Positions 21,261 through 35,359 of a stretch of DNA of 64,000 nt are shown here, in pieces (position 1 is the first letter of the stretch; each line of letters opens with the position of its first letter). Source of the stretch: Dromaius novaehollandiae (taxonomy: Eukaryota; Chordata; Aves; Casuariiformes; Dromaiidae); contig NC_088130.1 in assembly GCF_036370855.1 (NCBI RefSeq), positions 69,230,941 through 69,294,940 of the forward strand. Reading direction: 5' to 3'. The position numbers and the translations under genes are program-made. Under the pieces are notes generated by a model, which was not told where the DNA came from, ran no database searches, and saw nothing but the letters and a program-made list of their open reading frames with translations.

Positions 21261-24200
21261 CACGGCACACGTGCATCTGCCATGAGAGACAGCAGATGCA
21301 AGTTCGCAGTAGACCGTAGGTAGAAAAACAAAAATAACAGAGTGCTGGAAGAGCGGAAGGAAAAAATCCGAGTGAGCACCACTGTGGTAATTACTTTTAT
21401 CCTTTAAAGGGTGATCTAACATTTGAGCACACAAGCTAGAAAGATTTGACTTTAACTGAGGATTTGAGTTGTTATTGGTGGGGATAAAATAGTCATAGTA
21501 TTATTTGGGCTTCTGAGAATCAGAAATTTGCTGCCAGATTAAACACATCCTAGCAATCTTTTGCCACTAGAGATGCTGGTTTCATAAACTGAAATAATAC
21601 CGTGCATTGAAAGCCGTAGAAATAGCAATTTCCTTCCCCCTGTATGGCATTAGAAAATTTCACATGGTTTTGATATATAGTGTAAATTAGACCTGCAAAG
21701 TGGTGTGCTATGTCTTCATTAAAAGGAGACAGTAATAATGGAACCGCGTAGTGTGGTGTGGCAGGGTTTGCTGCTGCTTTTGTCGGTGGGTGGGATTTTC
21801 TGAATTATGAACGCTGACGATTGTTTCTGCCTTTATGCAAAAATATACCTTCGTGAGCTAAGTCTAATCGGTTCAATCGTACACATTTTCATTGAAAGGT
21901 ATGATGCTTTATTAAAATATTGTATATTCATGATCAATGCATAGATTCATTACAAATAAGTTTTTAAGCAGAAATTTGCTAACTCCTCCCATAACTTACA
22001 ATAATTAACAGTTTTCGCGATAGATTTTATAGAGATAAATCAGAAGTGCGATTTCATGCCAACTTTTGGCCCCCTGGGGCTTTCTATTTTCACTTCCAAA
22101 CAAAGACAAATTATGCATTTTGCGTACAATTAGTGTGTTTTAATGAATGATTAGAAAATTGCTGTGGGATGAAATTGCTATGAGGTAAACTTTGACTTTG
22201 AAAGAAAAAGGGAAAAAGGGAAACCTCAGCTCGACGTGGTTGCACCCGTGTAGAAGTGCTGCGGCAGGGAATCAGGTGCAGGAGGCCTAACTCTGCTCCG
22301 GGTTGCACCGCGGCGGGTCCCGCGTTGCCCCGATGGCTTTGGTCCAGGCTGAGCACTTGGGATTAGCATTGGGCCTTTGGCTCTATGACACCTGCGGAGA
22401 TTTCAGCTTCTGTCCTACAACAACTTGTGCCATTTGATAAAATTTGATCCCAAATGAGCTTCTGTAGAAATCTGAACACTTTTCATGCACTGTGTTTCAT
22501 GAAGTGATTGGCTTTGTAGAAGTAAAGCTGGTAAATGTGGAGAGGGAGAAGAGAAATACTGATTTGCAATGCATTACGCCTGAGCTTTATATAAATAACA
22601 TCTCTCATATTTTGTGATGGAAACGTCTGTCTCACAAGACTACTTGGCTGTAGGCATTCAGTATTTTCTAGATTGAAATCTGTGATCTTTAATTTAAATG
22701 GGTGGTTTAGTGTGTTATGTGAACATGCTAGTTAATATTCAATCTGACATTGAAATCACTGTAAGATGAAAATCTCTTCCCATTATATTCTTCTGTAACT
22801 GTGACAGTTATAACACTACCACGACGGAGCAAAATTCTCGTTTCTTTTTGTTTGCACAAAAGCGGGGGCAAGTTTTTGAGCACTTAAAATTCAGTTTGGT
22901 CATAAGTTTCATAAGTAGTTCAACAGCCTGAAGATGTTGTGCCTACAAGGTGAAACCAAGACGCAGGGTCTCTTGTGTTCGTGACCAAATTAAACACTTG
23001 CTTAAATCCCATTCTGCACAATCCAAATCCTGCATCTGTATAAAAAGCTTAGGTAAATGTCCCTTCAGAGCTCATGAGCTATCGGAGCGGCTTTACATGG
23101 TCACAGGACGCATGTCGCAGGCAGGGATGCAGGCTGCGGCTCAGCCTTTCATTGCAGAATCTTAAAATAATCCTTAACTTTGCCGTATAATTAAGAGCCC
23201 TAAAATCCAGTGAGGTTATGGCATGGATGCTGCTGCTTTGCCGGATGTGGCTGGAGTTTAGCACCCATGGGAATCCTTTGGGGTGTATTTAGGGAAGTAT
23301 TTAGATAAGTTGATACTCAGAAGCAATGTGCAGCTACTGCCTTAGTCTTGCATTTCTGCCAGCTGGCCTCACAAAACTATGTGAAAAATTGATGTTGCCC
23401 CGTAGTTAGTCAGAATTTAGGTCCATACTGGAGGAACTCAGGAAGGAATCAGAGCAGGAAACAGAGGGACCTGCTCTGAGTTTGTCAGCTTAGGAGTCTG
23501 AGCCTCAGCCTCCTGCATCCTAAGGTATAAACGTCAGGTAGGTAGCTATTCAAGAGGAGAGAAGGTGCTTCTGTCTGACCTTTCATAGGTGAAAAAAGGG
23601 GCCTAGCTACCTCAATTTAGGAGATGGTTCTCCACGGGGCACCCAAAGGAGGAAAATGCATTCCTGGTCAGAGATTGCACTTGACAGTTTCTGCTCTTTG
23701 GTGTGCTTAACCCTTGACTGCTCTGCTGGTTTCTGTGGATGTCCTGCTCAGACGTTCAGCTCACCGTATTTGTTGGTACCCAGCTCCTTATGAGTATTGC
23801 AGCAAGCTGCAGACTGCTCAGCAGCTGTGCATCACAACTTCTCTGCTCAAAAGTTATGTCCTGCTGCTCTCTTGGCTCATAACCAACTTCTGGAGGAGCT
23901 TCTCTGAAGATGCTCGCTTGGTGCACAGCTTTGTGGCATTCAGGACCATTCAGGAGCTCACACTGCACCACTGCATGGTTTCTCTGTAGGCTGGTGGCAG
24001 CTCTTCCGTGGAAAGCTGATGGTTGTTCTGTCCTCCGGACCGGGACCTTCTACAGAGGGAACAGACAGGCAGGACTTAACTTTTTTGCAATGCTGTGCCT
24101 TCCCATTTATTCGTAAAGATATAAAGGTGTTTTCATCTGCTGCAGGAGCTAGTGTGGAATTCTACATTTCCTCCAGATTTGGCTTTGAGTAATTAGAGGG

Positions 24201-27200
24201 ACCGAATAATTGATTGGTTATGTTTCTATTTCTGGGTTGCTCATTATTTTAAAGTGAAGTACTGTAAATGAGCAATCAATATCAGAGTAAAGGTACATGA
24301 CATCACCTTTTGTAACAGCTGATTTCTCTTCCTCCGTTTTGTCGTTTTGTAAAGAGAAAGGACTGGAAAACTAAGGTCAAATGTCTGCTGTGACCAAAGC
24401 TCTAGAAAATATCCTCTCTTGATAGGAAGCCCCCTAGATCTTCTCGGATCTTGCCAAGAACAGTCAAGCCCCCTTTCACAACCTTGCTTGTGAGGGCTCT
24501 CTGGACCTATGGGTGGTCAGGAAGAAGGCCTCCTCAGGGAGAGACAGCAAAGTCTGTACATCTCTTACATGGCAAAAGGAGATCCAAAGTCGAGACACCA
24601 AGCCGGCTCCATGAAGCCTGCTGCTTCCAGATGTGACTGTTTCTAGAGACAGGTCACAACAACATCGTTTGGTATGGTGCTTTTTGATCGCAGTGGTGAC
24701 GGGGAGAAGAGGCTGTCGAGCCCCTTTTCACATGGCGTCAGCCTCTGTGAACAGAGCTGGGCTTCGAGCTGGTCCTTTACCTCGGCTTTGTAGACAACCT
24801 GAGTTTGGTCCCTGCAAATGCTGGCCCACCATGAGTGCTACACCAAATATTTATTTAGGCAATGAGATCCGTCAGAAATTCATGGTGCAACTTTATAAAC
24901 TCATTCATAACAACAGCAGTATCCAAAATCCTTAAAACAAGCCATTTTAAAATCTTTTGGAAAACATGACAACACGGCTCTGTTCAGGGTTCACTCTCTT
25001 GAGCCAAAACACAGTAAGAAAAATCTGCCAGCTCTTGTTCTCTCTAATCAAGAGGTATGGTGTCTTCATTCCCTCTCACACAGAGGATTTGCTGCAGCTC
25101 CTACTGTGCCGTTTGTATTATAAATTAAATGCAGTCAGACCTGGTTAATCCATGTCTGGTTCAGCCATATGCCTGGGTGGCCGAAAGCTCCACGCGCTCT
25201 GATGCCTTTGTGCTCTCGGCCTCCCTGTAGCGTGATGGGCATGATGCCCTCGTGGCCGATGGGGAACGGGGACCGGTCGGTGCCAGTTGCTCTTTCCCAG
25301 AGTTTCACCCTGCAGCCTGCCGAAGCAGGGCCGGCTCCTGCCCTCGGAGCTGCGGTGCTTGACGTGACGCTGCTCTTCTGCTGGCCAGGATCAGGGACCT
25401 CCTGTAACGAGAGCTGGAGGTGGAGGGATCGTCCCCTTTGATAAGCTACCGTTAGATTAAATCCCTCCCCTGGAAACTAATGCTCTACAGTCATTGCTTT
25501 TCTCACACATCTTAATGAATTTGGGGAAAAATACCTACCTCTACATGCATACTCCCTACGTGCATAACGCTTCTTGTTATTTATGAATGGGGTTCCTTTT
25601 CTGCAGGAAAGAAAAACCAATAAGAACAGCAAAGACTGAATAACAAACATGATCACTATCTACTGTAAAACGACTCTTCTTGCATATACCCCTTTTTTTT
25701 TTCAGACAGAAGCAAACACTATTGTCATCTGGTGTGTGCTGTTCTCTGATATTGGTCCATAAACTTCCCTGTAGCGGCTGCATCACTAAACCTGCCGTCT
25801 GGTTTTGAACTGTACCATATATTTAGGTAGAGACTGTGCTAATCCTACAGCCCTTCTGCTCATCTCGCTGCTTTGTTTATGTCTCAAATTAACATACAAA
25901 TCCAGGGGGAGAGCAGACACCTTCCTGAGTCCTCTCCGTGCTTTCATAGAATAAATAATCGTCTGCGTTCCCATCAACGGCACAAGCAATGTAACCAGGA
26001 CAGAAAAGTCCACCCAAGAAGGAAAGGAGGATTTTATCGTAGGGTCCTGGACAGTCGGCAGCAGTTCTGCCCTGGCTCTGCTGCACACCTTGCCCCAGCA
26101 ATCTCACTTCTCCTTGACTCATCTTTCTTCTGCTCTGAAATTGGGTTGATCCTATAGAATTTAATTAAGATGGCATTTAATGTCAAAAGCTCTCACAGAG
26201 AAACTTCCTGGGGCAGTTATTTCTAAATGAGTGTTGTTGCATGAGATACTCAGATATAAGAAAGGGAAAGAATTGCACAAAGAAGGAAGTTAGAGAGAAA
26301 CTGGGGAAGAGGGTTGGATGTCCAAATGAGATGCAACAGTGATAATGTTTACCGTGAAAAAATCAATTTACAGGAAGGTACTGAAGTGAGAAGTGAGGTG
26401 AAATGGTGAGAAACAAGACAAAGTGCAAAGCACCAAGGTACTGGGTAAGGGACGGAGATGTCTGGAGTGGCCAAACACTTTAAAGCAGCAGCGTCTAAGC
26501 GAGGAAGGACGCCGTTGCGTTAGTGCGGCCGCGGTGGGTGTGAATATGCGTGCATGCTACGTCGCACAGTGCAAGCGTTATACAGCACAAAACAACCAGT
26601 GAACGTGCTACTTGTTACACTGAAAACGTAGCTGACGTGCTCTTGAATATAGTCTTTCAGACCTTTCTATTCCCACTCATTACAAGCATACGTAATTTTG
26701 TTTAACTGCTATCTACAGCCCTTTCAGGCCTAAGGAATGATATAATTAGTGCTATGCATTTGGGAACATAAAAGACTATCTAACAGATGACTGCTGTTTT
26801 GACACTTACTTTTGATCAGCAGTTGACTTTGGATAGCTTGCTTACTGCTGCACCTTTTGCCGATAAAGGTGGGTATCACGACGGAGAGCTGCTCTCTGTG
26901 TGCCCAAAGACCTGTCGAACTGCACGGGAGAGGGGGGACTCCTTCCTCTTCCCAAGTGACGTGTTCCAGGTGTTGCGTCTCGTGCACTGCATTGGAAAGA
27001 AGCTGGGAGGTGTATGTTTATGTGCATATTCATGTTTGCATGAAACGAAACGCTTCTAGGGGTGAGGCAGTGTGTTTCTGTATTGTTTGCTCAGTGAAAA
27101 ATGTTGTTTCAGGCCAGATGCAAGGAAAACTTCTGAACAGTTTCAGCTGGAAGAAAATGGAGTATCTGCATATTACCTTTCATTGATTTTTTTTTCCTTT

Positions 27201-29180
27201 TAGTGAAGAAAAACATCTTTGTCAACCTAATGTTTGTCTTCAGGTTCACTGAACCAAAAAGCAATTATTTGCAGAGCTCTACTAATAGATCTCGGTGGCA
27301 GGACCTTTCTCCTCCCCACAAACACATCTACGTGTATGCACACGTGTGCATGCAGCCACCCCAGGCAGCACCGGATTCCCGAATATACGTAGCTCCCCGT
27401 AGATTTCTTTTCTGTAGGAAAGGTTGGATTCTTAAGATGGGTGGGCTTTCAAGTGTTTTAGAGTCATATTTCGAATGTGCGGTCCCATTTCAGATGAGTG
27501 TCTTCCCTTGCTTTCCGTGACGGCTGCGGATTATTCTGGTTGAAAAGTGAGTGTCCTGCAAATCTTGACTCTCTCCTGAGAGCTGCTTCCTCAAAGCTTC
27601 TGGTTCCAGCTAGTTGGGTGTTTTCCTAGTTATCACCCAGCTGAAAATAAGTGCTCACAGCTGTTTTTAAGGTGTCACTTGTTTCAGTTTCTGGTAATTA
27701 CAAATGAATGGAACAGATTTTATGCAAATTTTGTTCTAAAACTAATCAGCTCAGGAAGAAGCCAAAACACGAAATTTTTTAAGAGGTCTGCTTTGAATCT
27801 TCTGCTATAAGCACCCTTCAACTATAGGCTGTGATAGATGTGCTCGGAGTTGTGCTATGACCCAGAGATCAAACGTTTGATGGATGCTCATACAGCTGTC
27901 TGGCGCCTAAGTAAATTATTAGAACAAACTAAATAATAAAAAGTTTGAAGTATGACTTCCAGGAATGACCAGTCCCGTAGGAGAGTGGGAAGGCTGCAAT
28001 GTGAATTAATGATCAAATCCTCGTTCAATTTGAATCAGTGAAAATGCCAGGAATGATTGACATTTGTGTCATCTATTCGGTATGGGAAAAGGACTTTTAG
28101 AGGAGCAGTGGATTTTGCAGAGGTAGGGAGGGATGTGTGGCAGGGAGCGGGATGCCACTGGCTGCCACCGTGGCTTCCCGGAGCAGAGCCCGGGCAATGG
28201 GCGTTGCCTGCAGCCCTGGACACCGTGCCAGCAGCAGGAGATGCTTCTCGGTCGTGTGGGTTGCACGCCCGAGCTCCGAGGAGACTTACGTTCATGGCTG
28301 CTGCTTGGTTTGGGGTTGGCTTGTTTGATTCTGAGTCCAGAACTATACATAAGAAGAGCCTAGGCTGGTTTTAGAAAAGTAATTAGAAAGGGCCACTTCT
28401 GCCCTCAAGGGCACCCTTGGAAGCTGTTGAAGCTGATGGGCTAGTATGGTTTATCTAAGAACTGAATCTGGTCCAAAATCTTTAAAATAAATACAGAGTC
28501 AAATGTACGGGCATTTACCAAGCAGGGGCAGGTCCCCTTTTTGGTGAGGACCATGAACATCATATTGCTGATGGAAAAGCTGGGCCAGCCCAGACACTGA
28601 GTTATTTGTGCCCTTGGGGGGAGCTGCAAAGCCTTTCTGCTCTTTACTGCAGCAGAAGCCCTGTTATTACCCAGCTTACCAGTGCTCTTCTGAAATGTAA
28701 AAATAATTCCCACTGATGGGAGTGTTTTCCCAAAAGCTGCCTGTTTATTGGCAGTTAGAAGCCAAAGTTCCTTAACATATGATAGAGAGATGTGGGGAAA
28801 TGCAAAGTACACCTCGGAGGGGCTCGCGAGTCTCGTGACTTCTCAAGGAGAAACTGCTTTGCATTTGCTTCCCAGGATGGGAACGGATTGGGATTTGGAA
28901 GGGAAATCAGTGCTCCGCTTCCCTACCTGAACCAGGCAGATAAAAAACGTGTTTGTTTGTGTGGATGCCTTGATGCAGCTGTTAGTTTTCTGTTGTTCTG
29001 AAGGCTGTTTTAAGAAGAGAATAGTGAATCCATGGGACTTACCTGTGGGAGACCGTTATGTTCTTGGAAAGATTAAGGAGGCTTTTGGATATTGTCCCTT
29101 GTTTTACTGGAATGCGTTGGCTTTTTTGTTACTGTTGTTGTTTTAAAAAAGGTTTGTCCTTGAAGCCAGAACACAGGACT
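21261..29180 (+). other. DCC: DCC intron 1, plain intronic sequence
   Basis: No exon was recognised. 21840-22200 is AT-rich and non-repetitive with caataattaac-type homeodomain cores, another enhancer-like block. A region at about 23585-23625 has CCTAG/TTTAGGAG strings that may belong to an old dispersed repeat. A C/T-rich tract ending in cag (25690-25704) mimics a splice acceptor but leads to no supported exon. Confidence 0.5.
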
Positions 29181-29270
29181 AATATATTTCAGTAAATACA
29201 TTATAAATAAATACATGAATAAATAAATATATTATGAATATATGCATAATAAATAAGTGCATATAATTAT
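29181..29270 (+). repeat. AT-rich (ATAA)n-like low-complexity array
   Basis: Repeated ataaataa/atatta units with few G or C, for example 29203-29231 and 29236-29256. A degenerate tetranucleotide array. Confidence 0.8.
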
Positions 29271-29379
29271 TCCACCTTTCTTTTCACATGAGTATTTGCT
29301 GCTGTCTCTTGCAAAGTTATGCCTTAGCTAGATGACATGGATGAGACACTAAACTACTTAAGGACACAGGTATTGGGTG

Positions 29380-29480
29380 TTCCCCCAGTTAGAGACTTGA
29401 CCTGCCCCTAAATCTTAGGTGCCCAAAGAACAAGTCATTTAAAGCCCAAGTTCCCTGTTTAGTCAATGGAGAAAATCAGG
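29380..29480 (+). repeat. Possible old interspersed repeat remnant
   Basis: Contains ctaaatcttaggtgcc (about 29407-29422), aagtcatttaaagcc and gtttagtcaatggag. Strings built on CCTAA/TTAGG and TCAATGG occur in ancient non-autonomous elements of reptiles and birds. The match is from memory and partial. Confidence 0.25.
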
Positions 29481-31595
29481 TAACTTTGAAGACCTCCAGA
29501 GGAAAATCCTGTCTGTCAAGCTAGTAACAGAAGTTGGGCAGACGGGCTGTGCCCTGGAGATCTGGAAAGCCTTCAGTCTCCTGGCAGCTTCAACAGGCAC
29601 CAAAATTCAGATGCATGCTGGATACCCCGGTGAGATGGACTGGGTCCCCGGCAAAGCTCCTCCTGCCTGCCCTGCGGTCGGTGGAGGAAGGTGATCCGAA
29701 AGGCCACGGTTAAAATTCTCGTAAGCTGTTTAGCTGAACACGGTGGAGAATAATTACCATGGCAGAAGAAATGCAGTTCTCTGTAAGAATTACTGACACA
29801 AATGCGGATAAGGATTAGGCAATGTCTATATACTAATATTCCTGCGAGTGTCACGCGTACTTACAGCCCTTTATAGTTGACTGAATCTCACTGCTGAATG
29901 TCTGGATTTATAAACCAGCCTTTCCCAGGATTGAAAAATCAGAGGGACAAGCAACATGTACAGCGCAGGTGACAGTGTTAGCTTTAGCAGCGAGCACTGC
30001 GTATGTCTTGGCTTTGAGCTTTATGTCATGGGGCAGTGTTGAAATCGCTGAGGACAAGATGACAATGAGCTAAGGATGAAAAGAAAACCTATCCAGATCA
30101 ATTTAATAATATTCAGTGAGTCATCGGGAAAGTATGCGAGGATCCTAAATTTGTGTCACTCGTCTTGTGAGAGTTTAGCGGTGAATTGCTCTCTCCTAAG
30201 CAAGGCCTTGATTGCAGTGATAGACAGGCGGGCATGGAGACTGGAAATCGATAGCCGGGATGGAGGCAGACAGGAATCATTAGTTTGCAGGCAACGAGAC
30301 CAAAATCTGCACGACTCAGTCACTCAAAGCTCACATGGCTGCAGGGGGAGATATTTTCTGACGGGAACAGCAGGATTTGGCCTTTAAAATTTTCATAAGT
30401 AGCTTCCAGAGGTTTTAGGAATAAGCTTTGGGTCCAATTTTATTCGCAGTAATTGTATAATACACCAATTTATTATGGCAGAACATTTCTCCGTCCAAGA
30501 GCGGTCTGGGGCGGGGGGAAGCCTGTTTGCCATGCAGCCGAGGGGCGGTAATGCTTGTCGTTAGCCGGAGCGGTGAGAGCTTTTCTGCTTTTGACGCTCT
30601 TGGGTCTTTTTCTGTGTATCCAAGCCCTTCCCCTGAGGAGACACTTTAGATTAAAAAAGGTTTCATATGAAGACAAGACAAAAAGATTTGAATTTTTTTT
30701 TCATAAAAATCACACGACTGCATTCTGCACCCTATAACCCGAAGAGGAGATATTGCTGGCAGGTCTGACCGGGGAGAGCGTGCCAGGCATTTTGTTTGCT
30801 GAGATGACCTTAGGAGCTATTTCTACACTATTTCCACAGCCCGGTTCCCTTGTTTCTGTGGGATCCCCCTCGGTGGTGGTGAAGTGAAAAAGCGGTCCCA
30901 ATGTTACATCCAGGGCAGGAGGGCAGCCACAAAGAGCCACATCTGGAAATTTGTTCCTACTGAATGCCGTCTGCTTACAGAAGCGGTTGTTTCATGCCAG
31001 GAATTATTTAGGTGACGTGGTGGCAGGAGCAGAGCGGAGCTGGTCCTGCTCGCTGGCATGAGCTGTGCAAGGAGCCTCTTTGCACGGAGGGGTCGGTACT
31101 GCTGTGCCTCGCACCTGACGTAGCCGGTTCCACGGAGAAGTAAATACAGGAGCACTCAAAACTAAACAGCCCAAGCGCCGTGGCCGAGGGTGGCCTGTAC
31201 AGTAACGCGCACACGGCTTATATCTTCCCGAGAGCATCTCCCATCAGCTCCAATAAATTGTTCCTGTTGACAGCTGTGGCTCCTTTGAACCCTGGAGAGC
31301 TTTTGAAGCTGCATCCGATTCTTTGATGTGCCTGAAAGGATTAGTCCACAGAATGGCCCCTTCCTTAAAAATGCTAATTTCCCAAAGCGTGCTGGTGCGA
31401 GGGGGCTGGAAGGCAGAGAGGCCTTTTGTCTGTCTGTATTTTGATTTACTACTGAGCTCAGGTAACCGGCCTCTGCTTGCCCACGGAGGTGCTCAGGATT
31501 AACACCGCGCTGTTTGTCGGTGCCTGGTAGAGCCCGTATAACGCTCAGACGATTGCGTTTATGAGCATTTGCATTAAAAATGGCTTGTTGATAGC
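29481..31595 (+). other. DCC: DCC intron 1, plain intronic sequence
   Basis: Nothing supported beyond intron. Frames such as minus 29573-29854 and plus 30076-30387 have no recognised similarity. Confidence 0.5.
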
Positions 31596-31702
31596 TTTAT
31601 ATTTGATCTATAGATATATGTTGATACAGATAAATAGATGTAGATTAAAAAAACATATACGTACACACACACACTTATATGTGCATCTATAGCTATAGAC
31701 TG
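31596..31702 (+). repeat. AT-rich / CA low-complexity stretch
   Basis: Contains tatagatatatg, agataaatagatgtaga, a short (CA)n at about 31662-31673 and atctatagctatag. A degenerate array of TA and GATA-like units. Confidence 0.7.
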
Positions 31703-32675
31703 ACAAAAAGCCCTAGGGAGATTTTTAGTTACTGAGTTACTGTCGGAGGGGTATAGGTACCAAAGTCTGATTTATGTGAGTGAATATATAACCCAGTCAT
31801 TTCCTGCAGAAAGGTCAGAATAAAACCAGAGGCTATAAGAATGTTAAAAGTATTTCCAGAAACCTATAGTATTTTTTAAGCCAAGACACTGTAATGAGTA
31901 AGGAAAATGATGGAGGACTTGGATTTGGCTCATACTACAGAATTTTAGAGTTTAATTAGTAATAGTACTTCTGTCATTTCATCCTCAAGCATTGTATTAA
32001 GTGAACAAGTGTTCAGTGATGGTCTCCATATCTCTGGCTTAAGAAAAATAATTAAAGTTTTAATGCAATTCTTGCTAAATAGAGTCTGAGAATTAACTAT
32101 AGAAAGATTTTCCTGCCAAAACTTTTAACATTATATCCAATCCTGTAATAAAGTTTTTTTATTATTAGCAAAATAATTTCATATGTCCCGTATTACTCAT
32201 CCTGCGTACAAGGCTCTTGTATCCTACGCAGTGTTATTCCCCGACATTTCCTGGCTCGCATTTTTGGGAGGATCGGTCTTTAAATTCGGCAGGGAAAATG
32301 TACCATCTCTGCATCCCTGCCACGACCAGCTCGGCAGCGTGCGGGGATGCCTCCCCTGGAGACAGGCCACCGCGTGCACCAAGGAGCCCCAGGTCCAGCA
32401 CCCCGAGGTGGCACCTGCCGCCCAGATGGCTGGGGGCCGTCCAGCACGTGCCACCTGCCCCAGTGCCACCATGGCGGTGCCCCTCACGCCTCCTCAGGCC
32501 TCATCTCCTGGCGGCGGTGGCTTGCCCTTAGCCGGTCCTCCTGGTGCCCCCTCCTCCAAAAGGCATGTTTTCAAAGAAGCTCCTGAGTTTTAGGTTGCTC
32601 TCATAATTTCAGAGAGCCTGGCTGAAGAACAAAAAGATGAAGGACCTATCTCTGCACAAAGATGTAAATTCAGTA

Positions 32676-32790
32676 ATATAGATATTATACAGCATGTATT
32701 AATAATAGATATTAATATTAGGTAAAAGTTATTAAGTGCACCTCTATATCTATATAGTTACGTCTATATCAGATATAGCTGCAAGTAATA
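32676..32790 (+). repeat. AT-rich low-complexity stretch with small inverted repeats
   Basis: Repeats of atagatatta and tctatatc/gatatag occur in both orientations. ctatatctatatag at 32744-32757 and ctatatcagatatag at 32764-32778 are each nearly self-complementary. Probably a decayed microsatellite. Confidence 0.6.
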
Positions 32791-35359
32791 TATAAAGCAG
32801 ATGGGCATTCTCACTGCCACCATCCAGGACAGGCCGAAATAAGAGTCTAAAATAAGGGTCTAAAGACCCTTCCCACGTCTTTCCGCGCCTTTCTGAGCTT
32901 CCTTGCTGCGTCTCGTCAGTGCCGTGAGAGTCCGCCAGCGCTGGGCTCCCCTTCTGAAGACCTCGGAGACCGTGCTGCAATGCTTTTACCTACATGTACT
33001 TGATACCGAGATTTTTAATTGGTCTAAATGCAGAATTTAATTAGCTGCTGAACATTTTCTGTGCTGTTAAGGTTATCGTTATTCCCAGATACCAAGAATC
33101 GGTACCCACATGTATTTTGCAAAGTAGCAGGCAATGAATTAAAATAACAAAGCCGAACCTCAGTGAGTTGTGTGACAATAAGGTCTCTTTTGTTAGTAAT
33201 GGCAGAGGAAACGCTGATGCTTGTCAGGAAATCGTATATACGTTTGCCAAGCACTTCCGTGCTGTCTTGAGCCTCGGGACCGCAGAGCACTTCATAATGA
33301 AATTAATTTCACAGCGCCATGGTAGATGAAAAGCGCTATTTCTGTTGCCGTTTGCAAGGCCGTGGCGTGGAGCTGCAAGGGTAAGGTTTTGAGGAGAGTC
33401 TGGAGAGTTTCGGCTGGGAACTTGACAAGTAGGAGAGCCTGATTTCTGGGAAGGCGCGAAGGCCTCTGAGCTGCGTTAGGCTGGTGCAAGGACTTGCTGG
33501 GCACTCCTGAAAGTCGGGGAGGAAAAGCAACTTTCCCAAGAAACTCCTCTTCCCCTGTGTCTACCGTTGTGCCTGGGGTTGAAACGTTTGGGGGGTGAAT
33601 TTGGACCTCCTGATGTGCAACTCCTGTAGGGTGAAGTGGAAAACTCCAACTGGATTGAAAGTGTCTTTTGGTCGAAAATTAGGCCATAGAATAAAATGGA
33701 GGGTGACCAACATAGTCTGGCCAGAATATAAATAGTAAGACTAAAGTAGTGCACCGCTGTGATTCGTGGGAGGTTTCTTGTGTCCCAGTTCTCCCCCGTG
33801 CAGCAGGTCCCCAACCCGATGAGTTGTGAGAGACTGCGTTGCCTTACCTTCAGCCAAAATTTTGAGTCTTTCTGGCAAAAGGGTGACAATTTCTGGAAGG
33901 GCAGAGGGACTCCTGGCCAACAGCAGTGACAGGCTTTGAACTGAATTCTGCAGGATGGTTCAGGAGACGAGGGGACCCGTTCCCTCTCCTCCCCCTTCAC
34001 TTCCACCGGGTCCCACCAGGGTCCCTGCGTGACCTCCTTGCTGGAGTCCCGCGTTTCTCCCTTAAAGAGCTGTGACATGGTGGGACCTGTTTTGAGGACT
34101 CCAAGGCTGATACAGACCATCACACCACATTCTTGTAGCTCTGGATGAACTGAGACCGGGGTGGGGTGCAATGTTACACCGGGTTGGATTTGCTGTTAGG
34201 ATTTTGGATTTCTTCATTTGACGGGAAGGGAGAAAACTCGTATAACATGATATTGGTGTTTGCACAAGGCACCTGCCTCCTGCACATGCGTTTTAATCAA
34301 AGTGACAAATTTGGAGCCAGTTAAAATGAACCAATTAACTGAACTCAGTGGATTTTCTTCCACTTTTACTTAGGTGAATTTGGCCCGTTGGGTAATTTTC
34401 TGTTCTGACTCTCTGGCAGCATTAACGAAGTATCGCATTAAGCTATACAGTGATGCTGCTCCCTGTAAGGAAGAGAATGAAATGCAGTGAAGGGCCTTAG
34501 GGGAAGAGAGCAGCAGTATTTCCACAGCTAGAGTATACTTTTTAGTAGAAGAGGTAGTTGTAGGCTTAAAATCCTTGCATTTCTATTCTGAGCTGCAGGG
34601 ACTTCACTTGGACCTTCACCTTTCCTTAAGTTATAATAAATAAAGAATGTATCCGATATAATATTTATGCGTTTCACTTCACAGCTGAGATTTAAATACT
34701 GAAATTTTATGATGTCCAAAAAAAGAATAGAGTATTTACAGATCATTGCAAACCGCAGTGTATTTCCTTCTGGATTACTTTGGAGTAATCACCAAAGGGA
34801 TATTTTATAACTTTGAAAATTAATTCCTTGTTTTACCACATGTTCAGCAGTGATCTCCTCGTCAGCGTATTACTAAATGATTTTAGAGCTGAATTTCGGT
34901 GCGTGCAGACTTGTTATTTTTGGGAGTTAGGTTTCGCAGGCTGCAGGAAGCTGCGGTGGCTGCTCGGCGGCTGCGTTGGGCTGTGATCCGGGATGTCCTG
35001 GTGCTGCGGGTGGTACCTGCTTGGAGGATGCTCCGCTTTTATAAGGTGACCGGGGGGAGCTGGGGACAGAAGCGGGGGTAAAATCGAAGGCCGAGCTGTG
35101 TGCGCCCTGTGCCCCGAGGGGAGGGGGTAAAAGAGAGAAGAGCGGGGCGGTATCCCCTTCTCCGCGTGGGCAGGTTGCTCCTTGCAAAGATGAACCGACG
35201 GAAAATCCGGATGGCAGACATTTCCAGGGGATTTCCCGCGGCTCAATTTGTGCCCTGAAGTAATTATACGGAAAGAAACGGCAAATCCTTTAATTCCCGC
35301 AGTTTGGAAATAATAGAGTCATTCCGACTTTCTGGGATGCTGACCTCTTCTTTAAGCCG
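32791..35359 (+). other. DCC: DCC intron 1, including a 231-codon minus-strand frame
   Basis: Mostly plain intron. The minus-strand frame at 33476-34171 is long for this GC content but shows no known domain, and its reading is not supported by splice signals; see findings. AT-rich blocks at 33000-33060 and 34620-34820 contain taattag/taattc cores. Confidence 0.45.

Noticed and set aside
25681..25704. Polypyrimidine tract plus cag as acceptor of DCC exon 2
   Set aside because: The sequence after it does not read like the start of the first Ig domain, and no donor with a matching frame was found.
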